A stretch of DNA of 64,000 nucleotides from an uncultured Carboxylicivirga sp. (GTDB lineage Bacteria > Bacteroidota > Bacteroidia > Bacteroidales > Marinilabiliaceae): assembly GCA_947491945.1 (NCBI GenBank), contig CANLLN010000003.1, positions 1 through 64,000 on the forward strand, read 5' to 3'. The notes under the pieces are model-generated. The model was given only the letters and a program-made list of their open reading frames with translations, did not search any database and was not told the origin of the DNA. This document shows, piece after piece, positions 45,391 through 54,678 of the stretch (the stretch's first letter is position 1; each line of letters starts with the position of its first letter). Position numbers and translations under genes: made by a program.

Positions 45391-47256
45391 TTATTGGCTT
45401 GTAAGCTGATAAACATAAGATGCCAGGGGCGGAATAGTACACACTACGGTTGCAGTGCCTGCTTTTACCTGCAGGGTGTTACTGCTTCCGTACAGAACGT
45501 CTTCAAGATGGTAGTGGCCATCTGTCAGCTCCCATGCAGTGATGATTTCGGCAGGTAGCTGATAAGTAAAGCTCTGGTTCTTATTGTCTGAGAAGTTGGA
45601 CAAGATGATCAGCTTTTCATTGTCGCACCAGCGCACAAAGCTGTAGGTTTTATCATCGTAGTCCTCTGTAACGGAACGGTTCCATAAATGTGTGTCGGCA
45701 TAATTACCCATTAGTGCTGTGCTTTGCTTTGAAAAGCTTAGTAGTCGCTGATAGAAATCGCGTAGTTTTTTTTCTTCGGTAGTTAGCTGGCCTCCGTCAA
45801 AGGCTCCCTCATTCATCCAGCGTTGATGATGTGGAACACCAATATAGTCAAAAATACTGGTGCGGCTGGGGCTGCCAAAGCCCGCGTTCTCGGCGCCCGG
45901 TTCGCCTACTTCCTGTCCAAAATAGATCATGGTAGGAGCTGTGCTGATGGTAGTGGATACCACCATGGCCGGCATTCCTTTTTTAGCATCGCCTGCAAAT
46001 TCCGGACTTGCAATACGCTGTTCATCGTGGTTTTCCAGAAAGTGCAACATGTGGTGTTCTATATCCTTTAAACCTTCTTGTATGGCCGGCAGGTTATCGG
46101 TTAAGCCGTGACCCTGCATGATGTGTTTCAGCGTATCGTATAGTTCTACCTTATCATACAGGTAATCCATTTTACCCATATGGATGTAATCGCGATACAG
46201 AGCCGGGTTATACACTTCGGCCAGCAGGAAGGCATCCTCATTAGCCATTTTGATGGATGAATTCATAAAGCTCCAGAACTCAACAGGCACCATTTCAGCC
46301 ATGTCAAAGCGAAAACCATCCACCCCAAGTTGGGTCCAGTATAGTGCAATATCACGAAATTTGAGCCATGAATCGGGTAAGGTTTTGTTTTGCCAGAAGG
46401 CATAGTGGGCAGTATAGTCCTTTTGCGCGTATTCTTCAGGTAAGGCAGGGAAATCTTTCGTTCCATCAGGGCGTACTCCATAGTTGATTTTAACTGTTTC
46501 ATACCAATCATGAAAACCTGGTTGTGCCAGTCTGGATCCATTTCCTGTCCACTTCGCCGGATTTTCATCAAATCGCCCATCAGCCAATGGGTGGTTTTCT
46601 CCACCAAGTGCCTGGTAGCCATTGTCCGGGTTGGGCACTTTAAATGACTCACCGGGTATGTAGTAAAAGTTGTTATTGACCGCATAGACCACTGAAGTGT
46701 CATCCTGAGCACCAAAATCCAATACGCCATCCGGGTTATTTCTGCCTTCGTAGTGTCGGGCCACATGATTGGGAACAATATCAATAAGCACTTTCATGCC
46801 ATGTTGATGGGTACGGTCGATTAAGGCTTTGAACTCTTGCAGGCGATTTGCCGGATTATCGGCCAGGTCGGGATTAACATTATAATAGTCCTTAACGGCA
46901 TAGGGCGACCCAGCCCGACCTTTTACCACATCAGGGTCGTCATTGGAAATGCCATAAGCCGTATAGTCTCTTATCACGGCATGGTGGGGTACGCCCGTGT
47001 ACCATATGTGCGTAATCCCAAGCTTTTTTAGTTCAGAGAGGGCCTCGTTATTGAAATCACTGAATTTGCCAACCCCATTTTCTTCTATGGTGCCCCAAGG
47101 CTTATTGGTAGTATTAGTATTGCCAAAAAGGCGTGTGAATAACTGATAAACAACTGTTTTGCCATTTGTTGTGTCCTGTTCTTTCTTTGGTGGTTTGGAT
47201 TGGCAGGCCATCAATATCAGGCACAGGAAGGCAATTGTTATCTTCGGGTGTATCAT
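45391..47256 (-). CDS. Alpha-amylase family glycoside hydrolase (GH13), lipoprotein
   Basis: 621-residue exported glycosidase. Lipoprotein signal FLCLILMAC (C18). GH13 conserved regions: DIVPNHVAR, GFRFDMAE (nucleophile D318), LLAEVYNP (acid/base E347) and FLENHDEQR (D411). A beta-sandwich C-terminal domain follows. It acts on alpha-1,4-glucans, probably maltodextrins. It is an isolated gene on the minus strand, not part of a susCD locus here. Confidence 0.93.
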   Translation of the reverse strand: MIHPKITIAFLCLILMACQSKPPKKEQDTTNGKTVVYQLFTRLFGNTNTTNKPWGTIEENGVGKFSDFNNEALSELKKLGITHIWYTGVPHHAVIRDYTAYGISNDDPDVVKGRAGSPYAVKDYYNVNPDLADNPANRLQEFKALIDRTHQHGMKVLIDIVPNHVARHYEGRNNPDGVLDFGAQDDTSVVYAVNNNFYYIPGESFKVPNPDNGYQALGGENHPLADGRFDENPAKWTGNGSRLAQPGFHDWYETVKINYGVRPDGTKDFPALPEEYAQKDYTAHYAFWQNKTLPDSWLKFRDIALYWTQLGVDGFRFDMAEMVPVEFWSFMNSSIKMANEDAFLLAEVYNPALYRDYIHMGKMDYLYDKVELYDTLKHIMQGHGLTDNLPAIQEGLKDIEHHMLHFLENHDEQRIASPEFAGDAKKGMPAMVVSTTISTAPTMIYFGQEVGEPGAENAGFGSPSRTSIFDYIGVPHHQRWMNEGAFDGGQLTTEEKKLRDFYQRLLSFSKQSTALMGNYADTHLWNRSVTEDYDDKTYSFVRWCDNEKLIILSNFSDNKNQSFTYQLPAEIITAWELTDGHYHLEDVLYGSSNTLQVKAGTATVVCTIPPLASYVYQLTSQ

Positions 47257-47587
47257 TGTATGTGAATTTAGTTTGCGTTAATTATAATGGCATGGGCAAG
47301 TTACAAAACACCTGGCTGTTGAGAATCTTTTTTTTGGCAACGGCGTAGGTTATTGTGCTGAGTTTTTGTGCATGAAAATTAGTTAAATCCAATATAATTA
47401 GGTTCTTGGGATGTTTGTTGTTGGATTTTTGGCATTGCGCTCATCGCATAAATAAGGTTGAATTTGTTCCCTTTAATATTGTGCAAACGTTTTCGGTTGT
47501 AACTGTTTTTAGGGCTTGCACAATCAAATAGTGTGGCATTGGCCGAATTATTTTATCTTAGCGCCTTCAAATAATAAAATAAAGACA
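47257..47587. other. Intergenic region between amylase and MaoC-like genes
   Basis: About 330 bases between divergent genes, containing their promoters. I see no RNA gene, repeat or frame of its own. A TATCTTAG sequence (about 47555) is near the expected -7 position for the right gene. Confidence 0.5.
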
Positions 47588-48055
47588 ATGAGTAAGGTAG
47601 TTATTAAGAGTTTTGAGGAATTGGAAAAGTTAATTGGAAGTGACCTTGGTATTTCTGATTACCATGAATTTACTCAAGAACAAATTAACTTATTTGCCGA
47701 TGCTACTTTGGATCATCAGTGGATTCATACCGATGTGGAAAAGGCAAAGACGGAGTCGCCATTTGGCAATACTATTGCACACGGCTATTTAACTCTCTCT
47801 ATTTTGCCCCACCTGTGGAATCAGATTGTGGATGTGCAAAACCTTAAGATGCAGGTGAATTACGGTATCGAAAAGCTGAAATTTAATGCTCCTGTTTTGG
47901 TAAATAGCAAAGTGCGCCTGCATGCCAAGGTGAATAATGCTGTTAACTTAAGGGGTGTAACGCGCGCCAATATTGGGATAAAGCTAGAGATTGAAGGAAG
48001 CAAAAAGCCGGCTTACGAAGGCGAGATTGTTTTTCTATACCACTTCGATGCGTAG
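47588..48055 (+). CDS. MaoC-family dehydratase (R-specific enoyl-CoA hydratase-like)
   Basis: 155-residue hot-dog protein. Hydratase-2 motif FADATLDHQWIHTDVEKAK followed by SPFGNTIAHGYLTLSILP, with the conserved Asp and His. Likely acts on short-chain enoyl-CoA. I chose the ATG at 47588 (MSKVVIKSFE); the longer frame starts in the promoter region. A terminator follows. Confidence 0.88.
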   Translation: MSKVVIKSFEELEKLIGSDLGISDYHEFTQEQINLFADATLDHQWIHTDVEKAKTESPFGNTIAHGYLTLSILPHLWNQIVDVQNLKMQVNYGIEKLKFNAPVLVNSKVRLHAKVNNAVNLRGVTRANIGIKLEIEGSKKPAYEGEIVFLYHFDA

Positions 48056-48080
48056 GTGCGTATATAATTTTAAGATATGG

Positions 48081-48109
48081 AAGAGGCTGTTACAGGCCTC
48101 TTTTTTTTG
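48081..48109 (+). terminator. Terminator of the MaoC-like gene
   Basis: Stem AAGAGGC / GCCTCTT (48081-48102) with an 8-nt loop, then a T-run. Confidence 0.8.
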
Positions 48110-48119
48110 ATCTGATTGG

Positions 48120-48149
48120 AAAAAAAAAGAGGACAGCCATGCTGCCCTC
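48120..48149 (-). terminator. Terminator of rubrerythrin
   Basis: Minus-strand stem GAGGGCAGC / GCTGTCCTC with a 3-nt loop (48129-48149), followed by eight or more T bases (A-run on plus, 48119-48128). Confidence 0.82.
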
Positions 48150-48178
48150 CGGGAATGCCATTACTTAAACTCTGCGGT

Positions 48179-48751
48179 CTAGAAATTGCATTCGTGTACT
48201 TCAAAGTAGGCTTGTGAGTGTAGGCAGGCAGGGCAGTTCTTAGGTGCCTTAGTGCCTTCGTGAATAAAGCCACAGTTACGACACATCCAGGTTACCTTAC
48301 CGTCCTTTTCAAATACCTTACCTTCTTCCAGGTTTTTATACAGCTTGCGGTAGCGGGCTTCATGGTGTGCTTCTACCTTAGCAATCATTTTAAAGGCAAC
48401 AGCCACTTCTTTAAAACCTTCTTCTTCCGCTATTCGGGCAAATTCAGGATACAATTCAGCCCACTCTTCGTTTTCGCCATCGGCAGCTGCCTGTAGGTTG
48501 GCCTTGGTGTCGCTAATAATACCGGCCGGGTAGGTGGCAGTTATTTCTACCATGCCTCCTTCTAAAAATTTAAAAAATCTTTTGGCATGTTCACGCTCCT
48601 GCTCAGCTGTCTCCATAAAAATCGCCGCAATCTGCTCCAGACCTTCTTTTTTTGCCTGCTTGGCAAAATAGGTGTAGCGGTTTCTTGCTTGCGACTCACC
48701 GGCAAAGGCTTTCAATAGGTTTTGTTCTGTTTGGGTTCCTTTTAAGCTCAT
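48179..48751 (-). CDS. rbr: Rubrerythrin
   Basis: 190-residue non-haem diiron peroxidase protecting against H2O2. Ferritin-like domain with ExxH-type ligands (TAEQEREHAKRFF and KVEAHHEARYRK), and a C-terminal rubredoxin-like domain with CRNCGFIHEG and CPAC. I chose the ATG at 48751 (MSLKGTQTEQN); the upstream extension lies in the promoter, where TATATTTG (minus strand; plus 48791-48798) fits the -7 box. Confidence 0.95.
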   Translation of the reverse strand: MSLKGTQTEQNLLKAFAGESQARNRYTYFAKQAKKEGLEQIAAIFMETAEQEREHAKRFFKFLEGGMVEITATYPAGIISDTKANLQAAADGENEEWAELYPEFARIAEEEGFKEVAVAFKMIAKVEAHHEARYRKLYKNLEEGKVFEKDGKVTWMCRNCGFIHEGTKAPKNCPACLHSQAYFEVHECNF

Positions 48752-48790
48752 GTTGTTCTCTTTATCTATTTGTAATTTTATCCTTACAAA

Positions 48791-48798
48791 CAAATATA
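48791..48798 (-). promoter_or_regulatory. Candidate -7 box of rubrerythrin
   Basis: Reads TATATTTG on the minus strand, about 40 bases before the rubrerythrin ATG. No clear -33 element. Confidence 0.45.
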
Positions 48799-48875
48799 AG
48801 CTTTCATCATATTATTGCTTCTTATTTACTATTAATAATGTATAATTTAGGTCGTTTCTAAATATTATTCCGTAT

Positions 48876-49580
48876 TTACAATGCTTCAAACATCTCTTTT
48901 GGAGAGCCACAGGTAGGGCAAAGCCAGTCATCTGGTAGATCTTCAAATGGAGTCCCTGGTTTTATGCCGTTCTCGGGGTCACCTTTCTGAGGATCATAAA
49001 TATAACCGCAAGCCATACATTTATACTTTTTATGTTTGGATTCAGACTTGTCTTTTGGAGGCTTAATTTTTGCAGGATCAATATAGGTGGGGGCATTTTT
49101 AGGTGCCAGCCCTTTCTTCACCTCATGATAATAGGCGTAGGTGAGAGGCTGTTCGTTCGGTTCAAGTAGGTCATTGTCTTCAATGGAAGCGATAAATAAA
49201 ATATGAGAGCCCACATCTACTTGTTGATTTACCTTACAGTCGAACCAGGCAATACAGTCTTCTGTGATAATGGGCGCCCCCGTGCTTGCTGTTTTATATT
49301 TTACCGATGCAAACTTGTCAATATCTTTACCGCTATTGTAGCCAAATAAGCCCAGTGTTTCCGGTTTGGCCTCTTGTTTCAGTATAGAAATTGAGAAAAT
49401 ACCGCTTTGCTGAATCATGGCGCAGCTGTGGTTGTTTTTACTACAGCTAATGGCAATTTGCGGAGGATTGGCCGTTACCTGAAAAGCTGTATTGGCCACA
49501 TAGGCATTTCGCTGATGAGCGTTCTGGGTAGCTACGATATACAGTCCGTAACTGAGTTTGAAAAAAGCTTCGTAATTCAT
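48876..49580 (-). CDS. Flavin reductase domain with C-terminal rubredoxin (Hrb-like)
   Basis: 234 residues. Residues ~1-160 are a flavin-binding reductase-like domain ([30 protein letters not shown]), and residues ~182-234 a rubredoxin with [10 protein letters not shown] and CPTCGSPKE. Similar fusions (high-molecular-weight rubredoxin) pass electrons to oxygen- or NO-reducing proteins in anaerobes. I chose the ATG at 49580 ([10 protein letters not shown]). It lies directly upstream of rubrerythrin on the same strand, which suggests a shared oxidative-stress role. Confidence 0.9.
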   Translation of the reverse strand: MNYEAFFKLSYGLYIVATQNAHQRNAYVANTAFQVTANPPQIAISCSKNNHSCAMIQQSGIFSISILKQEAKPETLGLFGYNSGKDIDKFASVKYKTASTGAPIITEDCIAWFDCKVNQQVDVGSHILFIASIEDNDLLEPNEQPLTYAYYHEVKKGLAPKNAPTYIDPAKIKPPKDKSESKHKKYKCMACGYIYDPQKGDPENGIKPGTPFEDLPDDWLCPTCGSPKEMFEAL

Positions 49581-49837
49581 ATTTAGACTTTTAGTGTGTG
49601 TCGAATTCAATTTAGTAATAAGAAGGAGGGAATAAAAGTATCGAATAGTAAAATAAGGAGTGCGGGGGTGTATAATATGCAATTTAGAAACGGTTTAAAT
49701 ACCTGAGCGACTTATTTATTATGCGATTTGGCCGACTGGCGGTTTTGCTCAAATCTTTGCATATTTGTATTGGAGGCATCTGTCTCAATGATTTTACAAC
49801 GTAGGCGACTACTTGGCTTGTAATAATACCGCAGGAT

Positions 49838-50674
49838 ATGGCTGTTGAAAATATACCCGAAATTTATACTGATAATTACACGGAGTACAAAGACCTTTTT
49901 ATCTATGATTTTAGGGTGGCGCATAATGTGGTTAAGAGCAAGGTTAATCTGAGCATGAATATGTTTAGCTTCTTACAGGAGGGGAGTAAGTATGTACATA
50001 TTGCCGATGCTACAGTTGCTGTGAATACCCATCAATCTTTGCTAATTCCCAAAGGTAACTGCCTGTGGACTGAGTTGCTGAATCAGGACGCGGTTTATTA
50101 TTGCAAGCTTTTGTTTTTTTCCGGGCAGCGACTTGTTCGTTTTCTCAATAATCAGCAGGTTGAGCAGCAGGCTGGTTTGGAAGCCGATTCTTATTTTATA
50201 ATCGAAAACGATGCCTACATGGCATTGTTTTTAAAATCGCTATCGATATTCAAACACCCGCTTACCCAAGTGCATAAGCAATTGCTTTCGGCGAAGTTTG
50301 AGGAGTTGCTGCTGTATTTGATTGCTAAATATGGCGAACGATTTATTCGCTATTTATTTTCCATGGTATCCAGCGAACAATCGCCTTTTAAAACCATTGT
50401 GGAGCAGCATATGTATTCAAACCTTAAGCTGGAAGAAATTGCCTTTTTGTGCAATATGAGTTTGTCCACCTTTAAGCGTCATTTTTTAATGGAATATAAT
50501 GAGCCGCCGGGAAGGTGGTTGCAGGATAAACGACTCACAAAGGCGAAAGAGGTTTTGCAGCAAGGAGCCGTCAAAGCTTCGGATATTTATGAAGATTATG
50601 GTTACAGTAACCTTTCTAACTTTAGCAGTGCTTTCAAAAATAAATTTGGAATTAGTCCAACTGATATCGCTTAA
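49838..50674 (+). CDS. AraC-family transcriptional regulator
   Basis: 278 residues: an N-terminal sensor-like domain and a C-terminal double helix-turn-helix (about 180-278), with LKLEEIAFLCNMSLSTFKRHF and DIYEDYGYSNLSNFSSAFKN followed by KFGISPTDIA. It precedes an alcohol dehydrogenase gene by about 250 bases in the same direction and may regulate it. Its effector is unknown. Confidence 0.92.
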   Translation: MAVENIPEIYTDNYTEYKDLFIYDFRVAHNVVKSKVNLSMNMFSFLQEGSKYVHIADATVAVNTHQSLLIPKGNCLWTELLNQDAVYYCKLLFFSGQRLVRFLNNQQVEQQAGLEADSYFIIENDAYMALFLKSLSIFKHPLTQVHKQLLSAKFEELLLYLIAKYGERFIRYLFSMVSSEQSPFKTIVEQHMYSNLKLEEIAFLCNMSLSTFKRHFLMEYNEPPGRWLQDKRLTKAKEVLQQGAVKASDIYEDYGYSNLSNFSSAFKNKFGISPTDIA

Positions 50675-50926
50675 GGAATTAATAATTGGCTTATTCTTAT
50701 CAACATCCTGATAGATAGCAGTCTGTGACGTCGATTTTAGTGAGTTTGATACTGAAAAGGCAATAGTTTTTAGTATTTGAGCTAATTTCATAAGTTATTG
50801 AACGAAAAGGATAAGCGCCGCCTTGTTCACTTGCCATACTTTTGTCAACGAAATCAATAAGTAATTTCTGAAATGAATATCAGGCTTATTGGTGAGGCAA
50901 AGAAATAACATTAATACAAAAAGAGA

Positions 50927-52078
50927 ATGGCAAAGTTTATTGTACCGAAGGAGATTTTTCATGGATTGGGAAGTCTTGAAAATTTAAAAGGATTAAAAGG
51001 AAAAAAGGCAGTGATTGTAATTGGCGGTAATTCAGTTAAAGCCAATGGATCTTTAGAAAGAACAGTTAATTACCTGAATGAAGCAGGTATCGATTCTGCT
51101 GTTTTTTCGGGAGTCGAGGCCGATCCATCGATTGATACAGTGAAAAGAGGAGCTGCATTTTTTGCACAGGAGCAACCCGATGTGATTGTGGGTTTGGGAG
51201 GCTGCTCAGCCATTGATGTTGCTAAAGCTATGTGGGTATATTACGAGTATCCCGACTCAACGTTAGAAGCCTTAGCTGCTCCATTTGCTGTAAAAGCTTT
51301 ACGCAATAAGGCCTATTTTGTAGCCATACCTTCAACCAGTGGTACGGGAACCGAAATAACCGGACTTTCGGTAATTACGGATAAGGAAAAAGGTACTAAG
51401 TACCCCATCGTATCTCACGAGCTTACACCGGATGTAGCCATTGTTGATGGAGAGCTTTGTGCCAGCATGCCTGCACACGTTACGGCCAATACAGGTCTGG
51501 ATGCTTTAAGTCACGGTGTAGAAGCCTATGTATCTAATATCGCTGACCGCTACAACGACGCCCTGGCCAAAGAGGCTGTTGATTTGGTGTTTAAGAATTT
51601 GCCGGTAACATATACCGATCCTGAGAATATGGAGGCGCGTCAGGCTATGCACGATGCATCGTCCATGGCAGGTATGGCTTTTACAAATGTATGGTTGGGT
51701 ATTGTGCACGCTATGTCGCACCAGCTAGGTGGCACTTTTGGTATTCCACACGGATGTGCCAACGCAATTCTAATGCCTAATGTGACACGTTTTAATGCGA
51801 AGGTAACCGATAAATACAACGATTTGGCCGGCTTGTTTGGAAAGACTACTGCGGAAGAGTTTGCCATTGAAATTGAAAAGCTAAGGGCAAGTGTTGGCGT
51901 AGTGGATTCCATTAAGGCCTGCGGGATTAGTCAGGAAGAGTGGGATGCTAAGCTGGATACCCTAACGGCAAACGCCTTGAAAGATCCTTGTACGCTTTTT
52001 AATCCCCGTAAACCTGAATTCGACGAGATTAAGGCGATTTATCAGGCATGTTATGAGGGTGTAGCAGTGAATTGCTAA
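50927..52078 (+). CDS. Iron-containing alcohol dehydrogenase
   Basis: 383-residue group III dehydrogenase. The NAD(P) site is in IVGLGGCSAIDVAKAMWV, and the metal ligands in GLDALSHGVEAYVS and IVHAMSHQLGGTFGIPHG. It interconverts an alcohol and an aldehyde; the actual substrate is not clear. A terminator follows. Confidence 0.93.
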   Translation: MAKFIVPKEIFHGLGSLENLKGLKGKKAVIVIGGNSVKANGSLERTVNYLNEAGIDSAVFSGVEADPSIDTVKRGAAFFAQEQPDVIVGLGGCSAIDVAKAMWVYYEYPDSTLEALAAPFAVKALRNKAYFVAIPSTSGTGTEITGLSVITDKEKGTKYPIVSHELTPDVAIVDGELCASMPAHVTANTGLDALSHGVEAYVSNIADRYNDALAKEAVDLVFKNLPVTYTDPENMEARQAMHDASSMAGMAFTNVWLGIVHAMSHQLGGTFGIPHGCANAILMPNVTRFNAKVTDKYNDLAGLFGKTTAEEFAIEIEKLRASVGVVDSIKACGISQEEWDAKLDTLTANALKDPCTLFNPRKPEFDEIKAIYQACYEGVAVNC

Positions 52079-52096
52079 TCGTAGAAATATGTCATT

Positions 52097-52129
52097 AAGG
52101 CCTTGGGTAATTATGCCCGGGCCTTTTTT
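52097..52129 (+). terminator. Terminator of the alcohol dehydrogenase
   Basis: Imperfect stem AAGGCCTTGGG / CCCGGGCCTT with an 8-nt loop, running into TTTTTTG. Confidence 0.75.
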
Positions 52130-52356
52130 GCATTTTAACAGCCGGTGCATTGTTTTATCTTCTCGATTTTGGCTTAGTGAAGAAGTCGGAATGGCTTGTT
52201 TAGAATTTATATAAATTATTGTGCGATAATCAATGTCATTAATTCAGGATTATTCAAACGCTATTTTTACCTTTGGAAATTCAACAATAGTGCCGACTCA
52301 GTTAGTGTTTGCGGCCTATTGATCTCGTAGACTGTAATTTAGTTATTAATATTGTA

Positions 52357-53187
52357 ATGAACAGAATTGTTGAAAAGGAGTATTTCTCAGAGAATGTTGT
52401 TCGTCTGGAAATTGAAGCTCCGCGAATTGCAAAAGCTCGTCGTGCAGGGCATTTTGTAATAGTTAAAGTAGGGGAGCGTGGCGAGCGTATTCCGCTGACT
52501 ATTGCTGCAGCTGATGCAAAGCGGGGCACCATTACGCTGGTGATACAACGAGTGGGGGTGTCATCACGACGTATTACCGATTTGAATGTGGGTGATGAGC
52601 TCACGGATTTGGTGGGTCCGCTGGGTGAAGCAACCCACATTGAGAAGGTAGGAACTGTACTTGCTTGTGGAGGCGGTGTTGGAGTGGCTCCATTACTGCC
52701 CATTGTAGAGGCCCTGAAAAAAGCCGGTAATAAAGTGATTACAATATTGGCAGCGCGAAGCAAAGACCTGATTATTCTTGAAGACCAGATAGCGCAATAC
52801 TCTGATGAGGTAATAGTGATGACTGATGATGGTTCTTATGGTACTAAAGGCCTTGTAACCGATGGTATGAAGGCCGTGATGAATCGTGAGAAAGTGGATC
52901 AGGCCGTGATTATTGGTCCTGCTATTATGATGAAATTTGCTGCCTTAACCACCAAGGAGTATAATGTTCCTACCGTTGCCAGTTTAAATACCATTATGGT
53001 GGATGGTACCGGTATGTGTGGTGCCTGCCGCATAACTGTGGGTGGCAAAACAAAGTTTGTGTGTATTGACGGGCCGGAGTTTGATGCCCATCAGGTGGAT
53101 TTTGATGAGATGCTACTTCGCCTGAACGGCTATAAAGACATTGAAAAAGGTGCCGATCAAAAATACCTAAATTCGAAAGAGGAATAA
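52357..53187 (+). CDS. nfnA: NADH-dependent ferredoxin:NADP+ oxidoreductase small subunit (NfnA/sulfide dehydrogenase-like)
   Basis: 276 residues: FAD-binding and NAD(P)-binding domains (VLACGGGVGVAPLLPIVEAL) and a C-terminal [2Fe-2S] site (GTGMCGACRITVGG, then VCIDG). With the next gene it forms an electron-bifurcating complex in anaerobes. I chose the ATG at 52357 (MNRIVEKEYF). It ends 2 bases before the large-subunit gene. Confidence 0.92.
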   Translation: MNRIVEKEYFSENVVRLEIEAPRIAKARRAGHFVIVKVGERGERIPLTIAAADAKRGTITLVIQRVGVSSRRITDLNVGDELTDLVGPLGEATHIEKVGTVLACGGGVGVAPLLPIVEALKKAGNKVITILAARSKDLIILEDQIAQYSDEVIVMTDDGSYGTKGLVTDGMKAVMNREKVDQAVIIGPAIMMKFAALTTKEYNVPTVASLNTIMVDGTGMCGACRITVGGKTKFVCIDGPEFDAHQVDFDEMLLRLNGYKDIEKGADQKYLNSKEE

Positions 53188-53189
53188 TT

Positions 53190-54674
53190 ATGGCCGTTAG
53201 CAAAGCATATTTAAAAGAAGAAAGAGAGCAGGAATGGCGCGTGGAGGTGCGTAAGCTGCTTAAAAATAAAGAGCGCACAGCACTTCCTCGTGTTAAGATG
53301 GGAGAGGTAGAGGCCCGTGAGCGCATATGCTCAAATATTGAGGTTAACAAAGGGTTGAGTGCCGACGAGGCGGTGAATGAAGCGCGTCGCTGTCTCGATT
53401 GTCCCGATCCTACTTGCATTAGTGGTTGCCCGGTAGAAATTAATATTCCTAAGTTTATTAAGCGCATTGAGCAGGGCGATTTTTTAAAGGCTGCCAGGGT
53501 TTTGAAGGAGACCAGTACCTTGCCTGCAGTTTGTGGTCGTGTGTGTCCGCAGGAGAAGCAATGCGAAGCAAAGTGTTTCTACCAGTTGAAGCTTAAGAAT
53601 GAGCCGGTAGCCATTGGTTATCTCGAGCGTTTTGCCGCTGACTATGAGCGCGAATCAGGACAGATATCAGTGCCCGAAGTGGCACCGGCCAATGGTATTA
53701 AAATAGCGGTGATTGGCAGTGGCCCGGCCGGGCTTACTTTCGCCGGCGACATGGCCAAGCAAGGCTATGATGTTACCGTTTTTGAGGCGCTTCATGAGAT
53801 TGGAGGTGTTTTAAAATATGGAATACCTGAGTTTCGACTGCCCAACAGCATTGTGGATGTTGAGATTGACAACTTGAAGCGCATGGGCGTGAAGTTCGAA
53901 AATAATTTTATTGTGGGACGCACCGCAAGTATCGAAGATCTCAAAGAAGAAGGTTTTGCCGGCTTCTTTACTGGCAGTGGTGCTGGTTTGCCACGTTTCA
54001 TGAATATACCGGGCGAGAATTACATAGGCATTCTAAGCTCCAATGAATACCTTACGCGGGTAAACCTGATGGATGCAGCCAATCCCGATACTGATACACC
54101 CGTAATTAGTGGGAAGCAGGTGGCAGTAATCGGCGGTGGTAACACAGCCATGGACTCAGTGCGAACAGCGCGTCGCTTGGGTGCCGAACGTGCCATGATT
54201 ATCTATCGTCGTTCCATGGAGGAGATGCCTGCACGTGTGGAAGAGATAAAACATGCGCAGGAAGAGGGAATTGAATTTCTGACCCTGACCAACCCGGTGG
54301 CTTATTTTGCCGATGAGAAGGGCCGTGTGAATAAAGTGCGTGTGCAGAAGATGGAGCTGGGAGAGCCCGATGCTTCCGGACGACGTCGTCCGATGCCGGT
54401 GGAAGGTTCGGAGTATGATATTGATGTGGATACCGTTGTGGTAAGTGTGGGGGTTTCACCCAATCCACTTATTCCAAGTTCGTTGCCACAGTTAGAAACC
54501 ACGCGCTGGGGAACCATTGTGGTGGATGAGGATAAGTTACAGACTTCCATACCGGAAATGTTTGCCGGCGGCGATATCGTAAGGGGCGGTGCTACCGTTA
54601 TTTTGGCCATGGGTGATGGACGAAATGCCGCAGCAGCCATGCATAAGTATTTACAGGATAAACGAAACGCTTAA
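53190..54674 (+). CDS. nfnB: NADPH-dependent oxidoreductase large subunit (NfnB / glutamate synthase small-chain-like)
   Basis: 494 residues. N-terminal iron-sulfur Cys motifs (CLDCPDPTCISGCPVEINIP, then VCGRVCPQEKQCEAKC), an FAD site (IAVIGSGPAGLTFAGDMAKQ) and an NADPH site (VAVIGGGNTAMDSVRTARRL). Homologous to the GltD subunit, but paired here with nfnA and no large glutamate synthase, so Nfn is the better call. It couples NADPH, NADH and ferredoxin. Confidence 0.93.
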   Translation: MAVSKAYLKEEREQEWRVEVRKLLKNKERTALPRVKMGEVEARERICSNIEVNKGLSADEAVNEARRCLDCPDPTCISGCPVEINIPKFIKRIEQGDFLKAARVLKETSTLPAVCGRVCPQEKQCEAKCFYQLKLKNEPVAIGYLERFAADYERESGQISVPEVAPANGIKIAVIGSGPAGLTFAGDMAKQGYDVTVFEALHEIGGVLKYGIPEFRLPNSIVDVEIDNLKRMGVKFENNFIVGRTASIEDLKEEGFAGFFTGSGAGLPRFMNIPGENYIGILSSNEYLTRVNLMDAANPDTDTPVISGKQVAVIGGGNTAMDSVRTARRLGAERAMIIYRRSMEEMPARVEEIKHAQEEGIEFLTLTNPVAYFADEKGRVNKVRVQKMELGEPDASGRRRPMPVEGSEYDIDVDTVVVSVGVSPNPLIPSSLPQLETTRWGTIVVDEDKLQTSIPEMFAGGDIVRGGATVILAMGDGRNAAAAMHKYLQDKRNA

Positions 54675-54678
54675 ATCC

